Source of the DNA: Citrus sinensis
Taxonomy: Eukaryota > Streptophyta > Magnoliopsida > Sapindales > Rutaceae
Direction: 5' to 3'
Length of the DNA: 64,000 nucleotides
NCBI RefSeq assembly: GCF_022201045.2
Contig: NC_068556.1
Location: 1,590,001-1,654,000, forward strand
The position numbers and the translations under genes are program-made. Positions 1 to 11,728 of this stretch are shown here, in pieces; the stretch's first letter is position 1; every line of letters starts with the position of its first letter. The notes under the pieces were generated by a model. That model made no database searches and had not been told where the DNA came from. It saw only the letters and a list, made by a program, of their open reading frames with translations.

Positions 1-897
1 ATACACGATTGCATTGAAAAATGACTTATCTACTGTGTATTTATTCCCGTTTACTATAACTATATCATTATTAGGATTTTGAAGAGGGTAAATTATATGT
101 AGATATTTTAAGTGAATAAGAAGCAAGAGATGATTAATCATCTCAAGGAGAAAATGAGCACAAAACATACTTGACAGTTGTCATAATTCACACATTCTAA
201 TTTGGTTTAAATTATATTACAATAAATTTCTAATTTTGTTACTTTTTTTAAAAAAAATTTATTGTAAGGTTTTTTTTTTATTTTAACCACGAGGTATATG
301 ACCCCAACTGTGGGAGGCATCTCTAAGCTTGTACTACAACTCAGATTAAAAGTCCTCGCTTGAACCGAGAGACACATATTCTCTCAACAAAGACGACTTC
401 CATACAATTCGAACTGAAAAACAAATACAGTTAAGGCACTTAAGGAGACTCCACCGACAATCGAGCCAACACTCTTTTGGTTATTGTGAGGTTTTTAACG
501 TGAGTGGGGGCGGCATGTACGTGATGTGTCACGATTTTAGAGAATCAACACGGGCACTCCCAAATAAAAATAAAAGGAAAGAATAATTAATACAAAGTTG
601 CAAAGTCATTTCCAGAGAAATCGCAAAGTCGAAAGTTCAAATTATATAACGAAAGCAACGCGAAGCGCGAGCCAAGCAGCCTCTCTCTCTCTCTCTCTCT
701 CTCTCCCCGTCTCGCTCTCTCCAAATAATCTTCCCACTCACTCTACTTGACTCTTCTTCCACAACATTCTCAAAGAAACTGCTACACAGTGTACATAACG
801 TAACATAATAATAACTGCCATCCTCACTCGTTAAGCATGCACAAACAGTAATCTCTTATTAATTTTTTTGTTTGTTTGTTTGCTTGTGGAGTTGGAA
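1..897. other. Upstream region and 5' leader of the SPS gene
   Basis: No gene is seen here. The first 530 bases are AT-rich with homopolymer runs and one patch of more mixed composition (about 290-520) that I cannot classify. The stretch from about 640 on is pyrimidine-rich and probably contains the promoter and the 5' leader of the downstream sucrose-phosphate synthase gene. No TATA box can be assigned with confidence. Confidence 0.5.
681..704. repeat. (CT)n microsatellite in the SPS leader/promoter
   Basis: An uninterrupted CT dinucleotide run of about 24 bases lies roughly 200 bases before the SPS start codon. Pyrimidine-rich tracts like this are common in plant 5' leaders. It is a likely length-polymorphic site. 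Confidence 0.9.
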
Positions 898-3800
898 ATG
901 GCGGGAAACGACTGGGTTAACAGTTACTTAGAAGCGATCCTGGACGTCGGTCCGGGAATCGACGACGCAAAATCGTCGCTGTTGCTTAGAGAGAGAGGGC
1001 GTTTCAGTCCTACTCGTTACTTCGTCGAGCAAGTCATCACCGGCTTCGATGAAACCGATCTCCACCGCTCTTGGATTCGAGTACCTTTTTCTTTCTTAAA
1101 TTGTCTTTCTTTCTTAATTTTATTATTCCTATTATTATGATCGTCTATTTCTAATGTCTAGGCTGCGGCTACGAGGAGTCCGCAAGAGAGAAACACTAGA
1201 TTGGAGAACATGTGTTGGCGGATTTGGAATCTGGCTCGCAAGAAGAAACAGGTTTTTGTTTTGATTTTGCTAGTCTTTTCAATTCTTCTTCTTGCTTTTT
1301 TTCCGCTTAGTTTTAGCTATTCACATTGTAGTCTTAAACGTTGAAATTTAATTTTGAGAATTTGTTCTGTTCTGTTGCTGTGCTTCGTATCGTACGGATT
1401 TTCACATCCGTTATAGGATCACGTAAGAATCCTCAGGTGCAGGTGCAGATGTTCGTATTCTTACGGATCACATGCAATTTTATGCAATTTCTAACGAAGT
1501 TAAATAATAAATCGGAGATGACGGCCAATTGCATACTAGTTCGCTTTATTTCGCTTAGTTTATGCTCTGTTTTCACTATTATTATTTTTTTAATAATCTC
1601 ATTTTAGCATGACAGTGTGAATGTGGCACATAGTTTCAATTTTTTTTTTTCCCTACAGATATATGTGTTTTTCAAATACTCAATTGTTTTTCAATTATTT
1701 ATAGATTTGTTAACTTGATTCTACTTCTCTTTCAACTCAAATATAGATTGAAGGAGAGGAAGCTCAGCGTAAAGCTAAACGCCGTCTTGAGCGTGAAAGA
1801 GGCCGCAAAGAGGCATCCGCTGATATGTCGGAAGACTTATCGGAAGGAGACAAAGGAGACGTGTCTGGTGAACTTTCTGCCCATGGTGGTAGCACCAGAG
1901 GAAGAATGCCTAGAATCAGTTCAGTTGATACAATGGAGAATTGGGCCATTCAGTACAAGGAAAAGAAACTCTACATTGTGTTGATAAGGCATGCGATGCA
2001 TTTAATTGTGACCTCATGATCTATGAGGATATACGGTGGTTTATTCTGAATTCAGTTTTTTATTATAACTATAAACAGAAATCTAGGATCTTTTGATTCA
2101 GAGCTTATCAATTCTCTGGTTTTTAAGATGGTTTTTGTAGATTTTAACATGAAATATTTGTGCAGTCTTCATGGCTTGATACGCGGTGAGAACATGGAGT
2201 TAGGTCGTGACTCTGATACAGGGGGTCAGGTAACTTTCAGAGATAACTTTTTTTCCTGCTACTTTTCTGATAATCAACACTATCATTAGTGTTGTTAAAT
2301 ACTACTCTATTCCTCATGGTGAAGTTTGGAATATGGTGTTTCTAACAGGTTAAGTATGTTGTAGAACTTGCAAGGGCATTGGGTTCAATGCCAGGAGTTT
2401 ACAGAGTTGATTTGCTGACAAGACAAGTATCAGCTCCAGATGTAGATTGGACCTATGCTGAACCATCAGAAATGCTGAATCGAAAAAACACTGAGAATTT
2501 GATGCAGGGGCTTGGGGAGAGCAGTGGTGCTTATATCATCCGTATACCTTTTGGCCCAAAAGATAAATATGTACAAAAAGAACTTCTTTGGCCTCACATT
2601 CCTGAATTTGTTGATGCTGCACTTACCCACATCATTCAAATTTCCAAGGTTCTGGGTGAGCAAGTTGGTTCTGGACAACCAATCTGGCCAGTTGCAATTC
2701 ATGGACATTATGCTGATGCAGGTGATGCTGCTGCTCTTCTATCTGGAGCTCTAAATGTGCCAATGGTTTTTACTGGCCACTCACTGGGGCGAGATAAGCT
2801 TGAACAACTTTTGAAGCAAGGACGCCTATCAAGGGATGAAATTAATACAACATATAAAATAATGAGACGGATAGAGGCTGAGGAGCTGTCTCTTGATGCC
2901 TCTGAGATCGTTATAACTAGCACCAGACAGGAAATAGAAGAGCAATGGCGCCTTTATGATGGATTTGATCCAGTACTGGAGCGTAAGCTCAGGGCAAGAA
3001 TCAAAAGGGGTGTAAGCTGTCATGGCAGGTTTATGCCTCGTATGGTTGTAAGTCTATAATTTTTATCTAAAACATGTTTAGTTATTTATTGTAGTGTACT
3101 TTTCTTGGTTCTCTTTATCTTAAATATTCATAATAATGTCCAGGTAATTCCTCCTGGAATAGAATTTCATCACATTGTTCGGCATAACGGAGATGTGGAT
3201 GGGGAAGTGGAGAGAGATGAAGGTAGTCCTGCCTCTCCAGACCCGCCGATATGGTCCGAGGTTATAATCGTTCTTTCTTCTTTTAATCCAAAAAACAAAG
3301 AAGTTCTTTCTTTTTCATCATTTTGGTTATGATAGCCTCTGTGCTGCTGTCTGTTGATCTTTGCTATTATTTTACTACAAAACAGGAACTACAGAATGTT
3401 GAGGATCTTTTCCCTTGCGTGCATAGTAGAGATTCTGATTACAGTACACTGACCTTGGAATTTTTGAATTGGCAGATAATGCATTTCTTTTCAAATCCAC
3501 GCAAGCCTATGATCCTTGCCCTTGCCCGCCCAGACCCTAAAAAGAATATTACAACTTTGGTCAAGGCATTTGGAGAATGCCGTCCTTTGAGGGAGCTTGC
3601 TAATCTTGTAAGTTAAAAGTCTTTGATCTGTTCCTGAATAGTGCATCCATCTTGCAACGCTTCTGATCCAAAGTTCCTCCTTGTCCTCTGGATATTGATG
3701 CCTTTATTTGCATAATTTTTATATACCTGTTTTCTGACTTTTAACTTTTATATCTTTTGTTGTTGCAGACACTAATAATGGGAAATCGAGATGATATTGA

Positions 3801-6088
3801 CGAAATGTCAGGAACAAATGCAGCATTGCTTCTTTCCATTCTTAAGTTGATTGACAAATATGATTTATATGGCCAAGTGGCATATCCTAAACACCATAAG
3901 CAGTCTGATGTTCCTGACATTTATCGTCTGGCAGCCAAAACGAAGGTAGAGTTTGTGGTGGATTCTTCTAACTTGAAGCAAGAACCGGAGTAGCTAATTG
4001 TAGTAAAAACCCCTATGCTTTTTAACTACTGATGTATTAGCGACATAACTTTTCATGTAACATGGCCCATAAGCTATCTGCTTCCCGTTTGGATCCAATT
4101 ACTTCCGCAGAAAGGAAAGATTGTGATTTGTTTTAAGTTGCTCTAGTACATATGTCGTTCAAATTTTACCATGACGAGATTTATTTTTATTTTTATCTTT
4201 GTGGTGGTTGGTGTAGGGTGTATTTATCAATCCAGCTTTCATTGAGCCGTTTGGACTCACTTTAATTGAGGTTATTCTCTCATCTAGTGTTTACAATTTT
4301 TCGTACTTCTGATTTTAATTCTTCGACAAATTCAACATAAGTTCTTGTTACTTTGCAGGCAGCAGCTTATGGTTTGCCCATTGTTGCCACAAAAAATGGG
4401 GGTCCTGTTGATATTCATCGGGTTTGAACCATCCCTGGAGCCTTCTTATTGCTTAGCTTGTCTATTTATTTAATTCTAGATTGAAGTTCTCTACTTGCTT
4501 TTAAATAATGACTATGAACTTGCGGCAGGTTCTTGACAATGGACTGCTGGTAGACCCTCATGATCAGCAGTCTATTGCTGATGCTCTTCTTAAGCTTGTA
4601 TCTGATAAGCAGCTTTGGGAAAGATGCAGGCAGAATGGACTTAAAAACATTCATCAGTTTTCATGGCCTGAGCACTGTAAATCATACTTATCTCGTATTT
4701 CCAGTTGCAAACAGAGGCAGCCTAGGTGGCAGAGAAGTGACGATGGACTTGATAATTCTGAATCTGATTCACCTGGTGATTCCTGGAGAGACATACATGA
4801 TTTATCTTTGAACTTGAAGCTGTCCCTGGAAGGCGACAAAAACGAAGGTGGTAGCACTCTTGATAATTCTTTGGATACTGAAGAAAATGCTGTTACTGGG
4901 AAGAACAAATTAGAGAACGCTGTCTTGGCATTGTCAAATCGAACCATAGGAGGAACACAAAAGGCAGATCATAACGTTGCTTCTGGTAAATTTCCAGCAT
5001 TGAGGAGGCGGAAGTATGTTTTTGTTATTGCCGCAGATTGTGACACAACATCAGATTTTCTTGAAATCATTAAAAAGGTTGTTGAGGCAGCAGGGAAGGA
5101 CAATTCTGCAGGATTTATCGGGTTTGTTTTGTCAACAGCATTGACTATCTTAGAGTTACACTCTCTACTGGTTTCGGGAGGTTTAAGCCCATTAGCTTTT
5201 GATGCTTTTATCTGCAATAGTGGTAGTGAGCTGTACTATCCATCGTCAAGCACCGAAGACAATCACGGGCTTCCCTTTCTGGTAGATTTAGATTATCGTT
5301 TTCATACTGAATACCGTTGGGGTGGAGAAGGTTTAAGGAAGACTTTGGTTCGTTGGGCTGCTTCTGTCAACGATAAAAAGGGAGAAGAAGGAAAAATTGT
5401 CGAGGAGGATGAATCGAGATCAACTATACATTGCTATGCATTCGAAGTAACCAATCCACAAATGGTAATTCTTTTTCTTATTGTACAGCTGAAACTCAGA
5501 CTTTTCAGTGTTGCATTTTCATTAATATCTACTTTCGTCTTCACAGATTCCTCCGGTTAAGGAACTCAGGAAGCTGATGAGAATTCAGGCACTTCGATGC
5601 CATGTTATTTATTGTCAAAATGGTACCAAACTTCATGTGATCCCTGTATTGGCTTCTCGATCCCAAGCTCTCAGGTAAATGTGCAGTGCTTCAATCGAGT
5701 GTGGCTGGATACTAGGGGTTAACATGACCTAATGTTGCAATTGTTTTGTTATGCTTGATGAATCTTTATGCAGTTATGTAACCAAATTGAGTGAACATAT
5801 ATTTTCAGGTATCTCCATGTTCGTTGGGGCATAGACTTGTCGAATGTTGTGGTCATTGCAGGAGAATGTGGGGACACAGATTATGAAGGCTTGCTTGGTG
5901 GCGTTCATAAAACTGTGATATTGAAGGGAGTTGGTGAAAGTGCCCGTAAGCTTCATGCCAATAGAAACTATTCTTTAGAGGATGTCATTTCATTTGACAG
6001 TCATAATGTTATTCAAGTTGATGAAGCGTGTGACAGCTACGACATAAGAGCATCACTTGAAAAATTAGGGGTACTCAAGGGGCAGTAA
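898..6088 (+). CDS. SPS: Sucrose-phosphate synthase, family A (SPS2F-like)
   Basis: Joins UDP-glucose and fructose-6-phosphate to sucrose-6-phosphate, the controlled step of cytosolic sucrose synthesis. Exons: 898-1080, 1162-1251, 1747-1988, 2166-2229, 2349-3047, 3144-3260, 3476-3607, 3769-3945, 4217-4270, 4359-4421, 4529-5464, 5547-5674, 5809-6088. The sum is 3,165 nt, or 1,054 residues, usual for the family. The start is chosen for the N-terminus [18 protein letters not shown]. The glycosyltransferase region begins near residue 166 ([20 protein letters not shown]). The GT4 E-x7-E pair falls at about E578 and E586 ([11 protein letters not shown]). RISSVD at residues 147-152 matches the light/dark phosphorylation site (spinach Ser158), and KRGVSC matches the osmotic-stress site (Ser424). 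A sucrose-phosphatase-like tail runs from about residue 768; its active-site stretch reads AADCDTTS and looks non-catalytic. Wording such as [14 protein letters not shown] recalls Arabidopsis SPS2F more than SPS1F. Intron 3 is GC-AG. Confidence 0.97.
1989..2165 (+). other. Non-canonical GC-AG intron (SPS intron 3)
   Basis: Exon 3 ends ...TTGATAAG and is followed by GCATGC rather than GT. Exon 4 starts TCTTCATGGC after TGTGCAG. Only this junction restores the conserved [10 protein letters not shown] reading across the splice. No GT donor nearby keeps the frame and the conserved residues. GC-AG introns are about one percent of plant introns and normally have a strong AG before the GC, as here. 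Confidence 0.88.
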
Positions 6089-7363
6089 TTCTCTGCTCCT
6101 CATGTATCGTGTAAGTAACGAGACGAACGAGAATGTACTGATTGTTAGCTGCCTTATAATGAGAAGATTAGTTTCCAATGTTATTGCCTCCATTGCCTGT
6201 AACTTGTCTCGGCTCCGAAATAGTTTAAGACTTCCCCACCGAAGCACCCAACCTCTCAAATTTGATGATCGGTGAATGTTATAGCAAAAAATGAGTGTTG
6301 CGATATTTGCTCTCTTTAATTAATTTGCTATAAACTGTCAACAAAATCAAACTTGCGGCTTCTTTTGTCAGGTAGCGGTCAACGTCGGCCGAACTCATAT
6401 AACTCCATACGTCGACTAATCCAATGATGATGGCTATAGAGCGTATAATATAAGTCTATTAAGTGTATAATCAATCGTAATCATTTGATGAGCGGGAGGG
6501 TCTCTATTTGGAAACAAATTAATAACTCACAGCAAGGGTAAGGGGCTAGTTGTGAACTGTGACATAGAGATGTGATGAATTTGGAAAGTGGCCATTGATT
6601 GATTGGTTCACATGGTGTTGACATCGGACAAAGATGTTTAATTGGTTCCACAAACTAAATTTTCTGCCGTAACGAAATATATTTGTTACAAGTGTAAAGA
6701 CGATACCAAGAAATTATCTAACAATTTCATCCGATTTAGTAATAACCACAAGTGCGCACTTCAACTCCGCATTGTGGCAACAATAGAAGCAAAATGTGCC
6801 CATACATGCCCCCCCGGGCTTTGGGGACTTCGTTTAAGAAAGTGTAGCTTTTCCCATTTTTACCATGGATTATTACTTAGAGGTAGCCAAAAATGGATTG
6901 AGTTGAAAGAACTTAACTGAACTGAACCCGATCGATTTCAGAACTAACTGAAATTTCGGTAATTTGGATTTTGTTTGGAAAATTTCACCTAGCATTTACT
7001 TGCTCCAGTAATCGGATGAAGATCACTTAACTGTGCGATAGATGAGCCCGGAAGAAATATCTGAGTGCGTAAACTAACTATCTTATAAAATCTAATCACA
7101 ATCAATTGAATATCAATACAACAAGATGACGTGCCAAAATCAAAACGAGAATGCATGATAAAATCACGTGCCAGTACGCACCGAATCCAAATATATAGTA
7201 CTGGAGGAAAAAGAGACCCACATCAATCCACCATAAATATCGTCTTTCATGAGTCATGCACAATGATCATAAACTGAAATTTCCATTTCTTCACGTTTTA
7301 AAAAAGATTTTTTTTTTCTCTCCATGCAAAAACTTTTAGATGAAAAGAAAGATCTAGTTAACA
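6089..7363. other. Intergenic region between SPS and the first GT47 gene
   Basis: It holds the SPS 3' untranslated end (to about 6.3 kb) and the promoter of the downstream glycosyltransferase gene. A short open frame at 6642-6920 has no recognisable content. No repeat, RNA gene or clear transposon was seen. Confidence 0.5.
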
Positions 7364-10285
7364 ATGGCTGAGTTCACATTTGCTTCCCCAACTTTGCTCT
7401 ACCCAATAGTCCTTCTTATTCTCATTTTCTCGTTGATCAACCAACATTTCAATTTCTTCCCTTCTTCTGATCAATCACTTAATCATGATAATCACACTCA
7501 TATCTCGCAACAAAACCCACAACCCTCTCTCTCTTATTTCGGAATACCAACTCAAAATGCTTACAAGAGTGTTGGCAGAGTAAGCAACTCAAAACCGCAC
7601 CTAATAATTGCTTAAGCTCATTACCTTATACTCTGATGTTTTCGTTTACTTTCTTTTACATATGTTTTATTTTGTTCTCTCCATAAGTACAGAAAAAGAA
7701 CCCATTTGAGAGAATGCAAAATGGGTTAGCAAGAGCAAGAGCAGCTATACAACAAGCGTCTCGATCACACAGTTACATGCCGAACAAGGAGGAGAGTTTT
7801 GTGCCCAGAGGATCTATTTACATAAATCCTTTTGCCTTTCATCAGTTAAGAATTAATTTCCCTTTTTCTTTTATTTTCTTGTTGAGTGTTGGCCGACTCA
7901 GATTAGTGCTTTCGAGTCACTTCAGTATATTTTAGGGTTAAAAAAAAAAATCTGAAGATAATGCTGAGTTTTATTTAAATTCGGAATTCCAGATTATCTT
8001 ATCGTTTGTTTTGTGATTTTAAAGTTCAAAAGAGTGTAGACTTTCCGACTATTCCCAAATTAAAATCAAGTTAAAATCATCATCAAATGAGATACGTTTT
8101 GGATAATTTTACATATATAGTGGAAATCGAGATTGCCTTTTTTAAATTATGGTTACTTGTAGAATTGTTTTCGGGTCAAATTACGTTGGCATTGTGACCA
8201 ATAAAATGGTTTGCAACTTGAAATTCATCTAAATTGTGTCTCCAAAAAATTCAATTGAGTAGGAAAAAATGTCAAAATCACTTCAAATCCTCATTAATTA
8301 GACGGTCTAGATCGATTACTACCAAGATGGGGTATCATAGTCGAGTATATCAGCATGGTTTTGTAAAATGGAGCTCATTTTGTTGAAATTCTCTAATTTT
8401 CTGTTACACTTCAAAATTTTCGTTGTTGACACCCACGTTTTATATTATTGTACTTAGTAAATCATTAATTTTACGTTACTGTACATAATATATCCCAGTA
8501 TTATATAACATTTCTTATGATAGTTATGAAAAATTTTATCCACTAAGATCTGCAACTTGTTTAAAAATTAAACCCATCCTTTGTGTAACCTAGAACAACC
8601 GCAATCTTTAGATTCATTTATGAAAATATCAGAAACTTGAATTTATTCATCTGGTCCCCCTAAACATTTTAGTGAGAAAAGAAACTAGTATGCATACTAT
8701 CAAATAGAAAAATTTTAGAATATTTTTAAAGTATTATATCAGTCATATCTCAATCATATATAAAAAAAATGATGTTACGACGTATATGCATTTACTTTGA
8801 AGAACCAATATACAATCACTGGTTATATAAAATTTAATTTCACATGTCATACATTGCATTAATTAATTGTATTATCTCTGATTTATTCTCGAGCTCTTCA
8901 ATGCACACGCATCAACTTATTGTACGGTAGATACACATTACTTTAACATTTGAAAATGAAACAGGAGTCACATACAAATGGAGAAGCGATTTAGAGTATG
9001 GGCATACAAAGAAGGAGAACAACCCCTCTTTCACAGAGGGCCAATGAATGACATTTATTCCATCGAGGGCCAGTTCATTGATGAATTGGAAAGTGACAAA
9101 AGTCCTTTTGCAGCCTCCCACCCGGACGACGCCGTTGCATATTTCATCCCTGTTAGCATCGTCAATATCATACGATACGTCTACAGACCTTACACTGATT
9201 ACTCTCGCAAGAGGCTGCAAAACATCGTCAAGGACTACATTGATCTTATTTCGAGTAGATACCCTTATTGGAACAGAAGCAATGGAGCTGACCATTTTTT
9301 TGTTTCTTGCCATGATTGGGTATACTTTTATTAAAAACCTAATTGTTGACTTCCTTCCTATGTAATATGTGGGGAGTTTCAAACAATATTGCATTGCAGT
9401 TCTGATGTAGCGGGACAATCAGTTCTACTCTACCATATGGTAGAATAGTGGATTGTAAAAGACGGCCATCTCTAGGTCCCAAAATGAGATCTAAATTCAT
9501 TATCATAAAAAATGAATGAGTCTCACCTGGGGACTCACTGCTGTGCCACATGGCAGAGGTTCCCCCTAAGTTATGTCCACATACTAATTCTAATGATCTG
9601 TGTGATGTTACAGGCGCCAGAAGTTTCAGCTGCTCACCCAACGTTTTACAAGCATTTTATCAGAGTTCTTTGCAATGCAAATTCCTCAGAAGGGTTCCAC
9701 CCTGTGAAAGATGTGTCCATGCCGGAAATTTACCTCAAACGCAGGATATTACGACCGCCACAGCTCAGCCAGGCCTCTAATAACCGCTCAATCCTCGCCT
9801 TTTTCGCTGGCGGTCCTCACGGATTCGTGAGAGAGCTGCTGTTTAGATATTGGAAACATAAAGATGATGACATTCAAGTTCATGAGTATCTCCCCCAAAC
9901 CCTAAACTACACTCAGCTAATGGGTCAAAGCAAGTTTTGCCTCTGCCCTAGTGGTTATGAAGTTGCAAGCCCTAGATTGGTTGAGTCTATATATTCAGCG
10001 TGCGTTCCAGTGATCATCTCTGATCATTACGTTCTGCCGTTCAGTGATGTTCTCGATTGGAGACAATTTTCCGTTCACATTCCGGTGGAAAAGATACCGG
10101 AAATTAAGAAAATTTTACAAGGAATTTCTGTGGAAGAATATTTAGAAAAGCAGAAGAGAGTTGTTCAAGTTCAAAGGCATTTTCTGATGAACAGGCCGGC
10201 TAAGCCCTTTGATTTAATGCATATGGTGATGCACTCAGTGTGGCTGAGGAGGCTTAACATAAGGCTCCACGAGCTGCAGTATTGA
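7364..10285 (+). CDS. Exostosin-family glycosyltransferase (GT47), first of a tandem pair
   Basis: Probable Golgi glycosyltransferase acting on cell-wall polysaccharide or glycoprotein; the exact substrate cannot be told from sequence. Exons: 7364-7579, 7693-7844, 8965-9319, 9614-10285; sum 1,395 nt, 464 residues. A hydrophobic segment at residues 9-24 ([16 protein letters not shown]) follows a short N-terminus, as in a type II signal anchor. A stem with [13 protein letters not shown] comes next, then the exostosin domain from about residue 125 ([14 protein letters not shown]) with [11 protein letters not shown], then the conserved C-terminal block FFAGG and [15 protein letters not shown], where sugar-nucleotide binding is expected. 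It resembles the Arabidopsis At5g11130/At5g25310/At3g42180 group. Its intron positions are the same as in the gene at 11729-14809, so the two arose by tandem duplication. Intron 2 is 1,120 bp and AT-rich. Confidence 0.94.
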
Positions 10286-11728
10286 TTGTGTATGCAGGAC
10301 GCCACAATCATGCATTTGAACACAATGAATGCATAATGTATGATCATATTAATTGGCTTCTTATTAATTATATGGTAGGATTAGAGGGTTCAATGAATAT
10401 ATTTTTTAAGGTTTTATTTTACGAGTATAGTTAGGGATTATAATTACTTGTGCAAGTTATTGTGTAAGAACGGATGTCATAGTTCTAATATTGATTCCAT
10501 GAGATATCATCGCAAGAATTTTCTTCAAAACATTCATAATTAGTATTTACGAATAGTTCTTTTTGTTTTCTCCAAGAGAAATTTTTGCGAAAATGATGAC
10601 TTTGACTTTGGTGGGGTTGTGACTTCGTCCTTGACTTGAAGTCGGTCAAGCAATATTTGATGAAATGGGGATTCACACAATTAATAATGATGAAGATTTA
10701 GTGATTTCTTGTACCGCCGGTGAGGAAATTTCTCCGTTGATTATTCTGTAGGAGTAATGCGCTTTGCAAAATTGATGGGGACACATGGTGTCAAATGTCG
10801 TTCATTGATCAGATAGAAGCTTCACATTAATTTTGTAACGTGGTATTTCAAAAGCACCAAAGATTTTCTTTGCCCTATCCTCACGCATGGTTTCTTTGTT
10901 TCAAATTAATGTCATTTTGACCAACATAAGTAGGGAATGGTTTTAACCAGTCAATTAAAATATAACGTGTAGAACTTAGTTTACTAGGTAAATCCCCTCT
11001 AACTGAATGAGGGTGGTTTTGTAATTTTGGAACACATGGGTGGTTTGATTTGAATTCTAAACAATTTATTTTTAAGAGACGGGACTTTACCATCTCAATT
11101 AAATGATCCCCAAAATATTTTTGAAATGATAAATGAATAATTATATAAAACTCCGGTGTATGTTACGTTAATTTTAATTTTTTTGAATAATAGTACTCTG
11201 CTAATATTGCAGAGACTTAAATCTTCTAACGAAATAATTATTGACTGCTTAAATTTTATTATTTAAGTCAAATTAATTGTCATATTCTACAACACGTAAA
11301 TTGATATATCTTAGATGATATTAGGATATCATTTATCAATGATATATCTTAGCTCATCTAAAGCACATTTTCCACAATTTGAGGCGCATTGATTAATATT
11401 TACAATCGAGGAGTGACCCGCAAGCAAGTATGTTGCTGGTACTACTCTTTAACCAACAAAAAAAAAAAACCGGTTTATTTCAACAAACAATAAAACAAAA
11501 ACCAAATAGAATCACCGAAGTTACAAAATCACCCTTAGTCAATCGGTTTTATAGGGGGTTAAATAGGTCATTACACATTCCTCCTCTCACTTGGCTTGAA
11601 ATTGAAATAAATAGAAACTCCGCCTCTCCCTCAAGTCCCATCCTCAGTCCCCGCCTTTTCAATCTCTCTCCAAAATCAAACAATTTTCCCGAGAAACCAA
11701 AATCTCGCCAACCAAACACCTGCATTAA
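10286..11728. other. Intergenic region between the two GT47 genes
   Basis: The 3' end of the first gene is followed by AT-rich DNA and the promoter of the second. Open frames here are short and on both strands, with no recognisable protein content. The stretch 11,560-11,728 is C-rich and poor in G, typical of a plant 5' leader just before the start codon at 11729. Confidence 0.5.

Noticed and set aside
8912-9418. Antisense 168-codon open frame
   Set aside because: Lies opposite exon 3 of the GT47 gene, whose protein is clearly conserved; a shadow frame.
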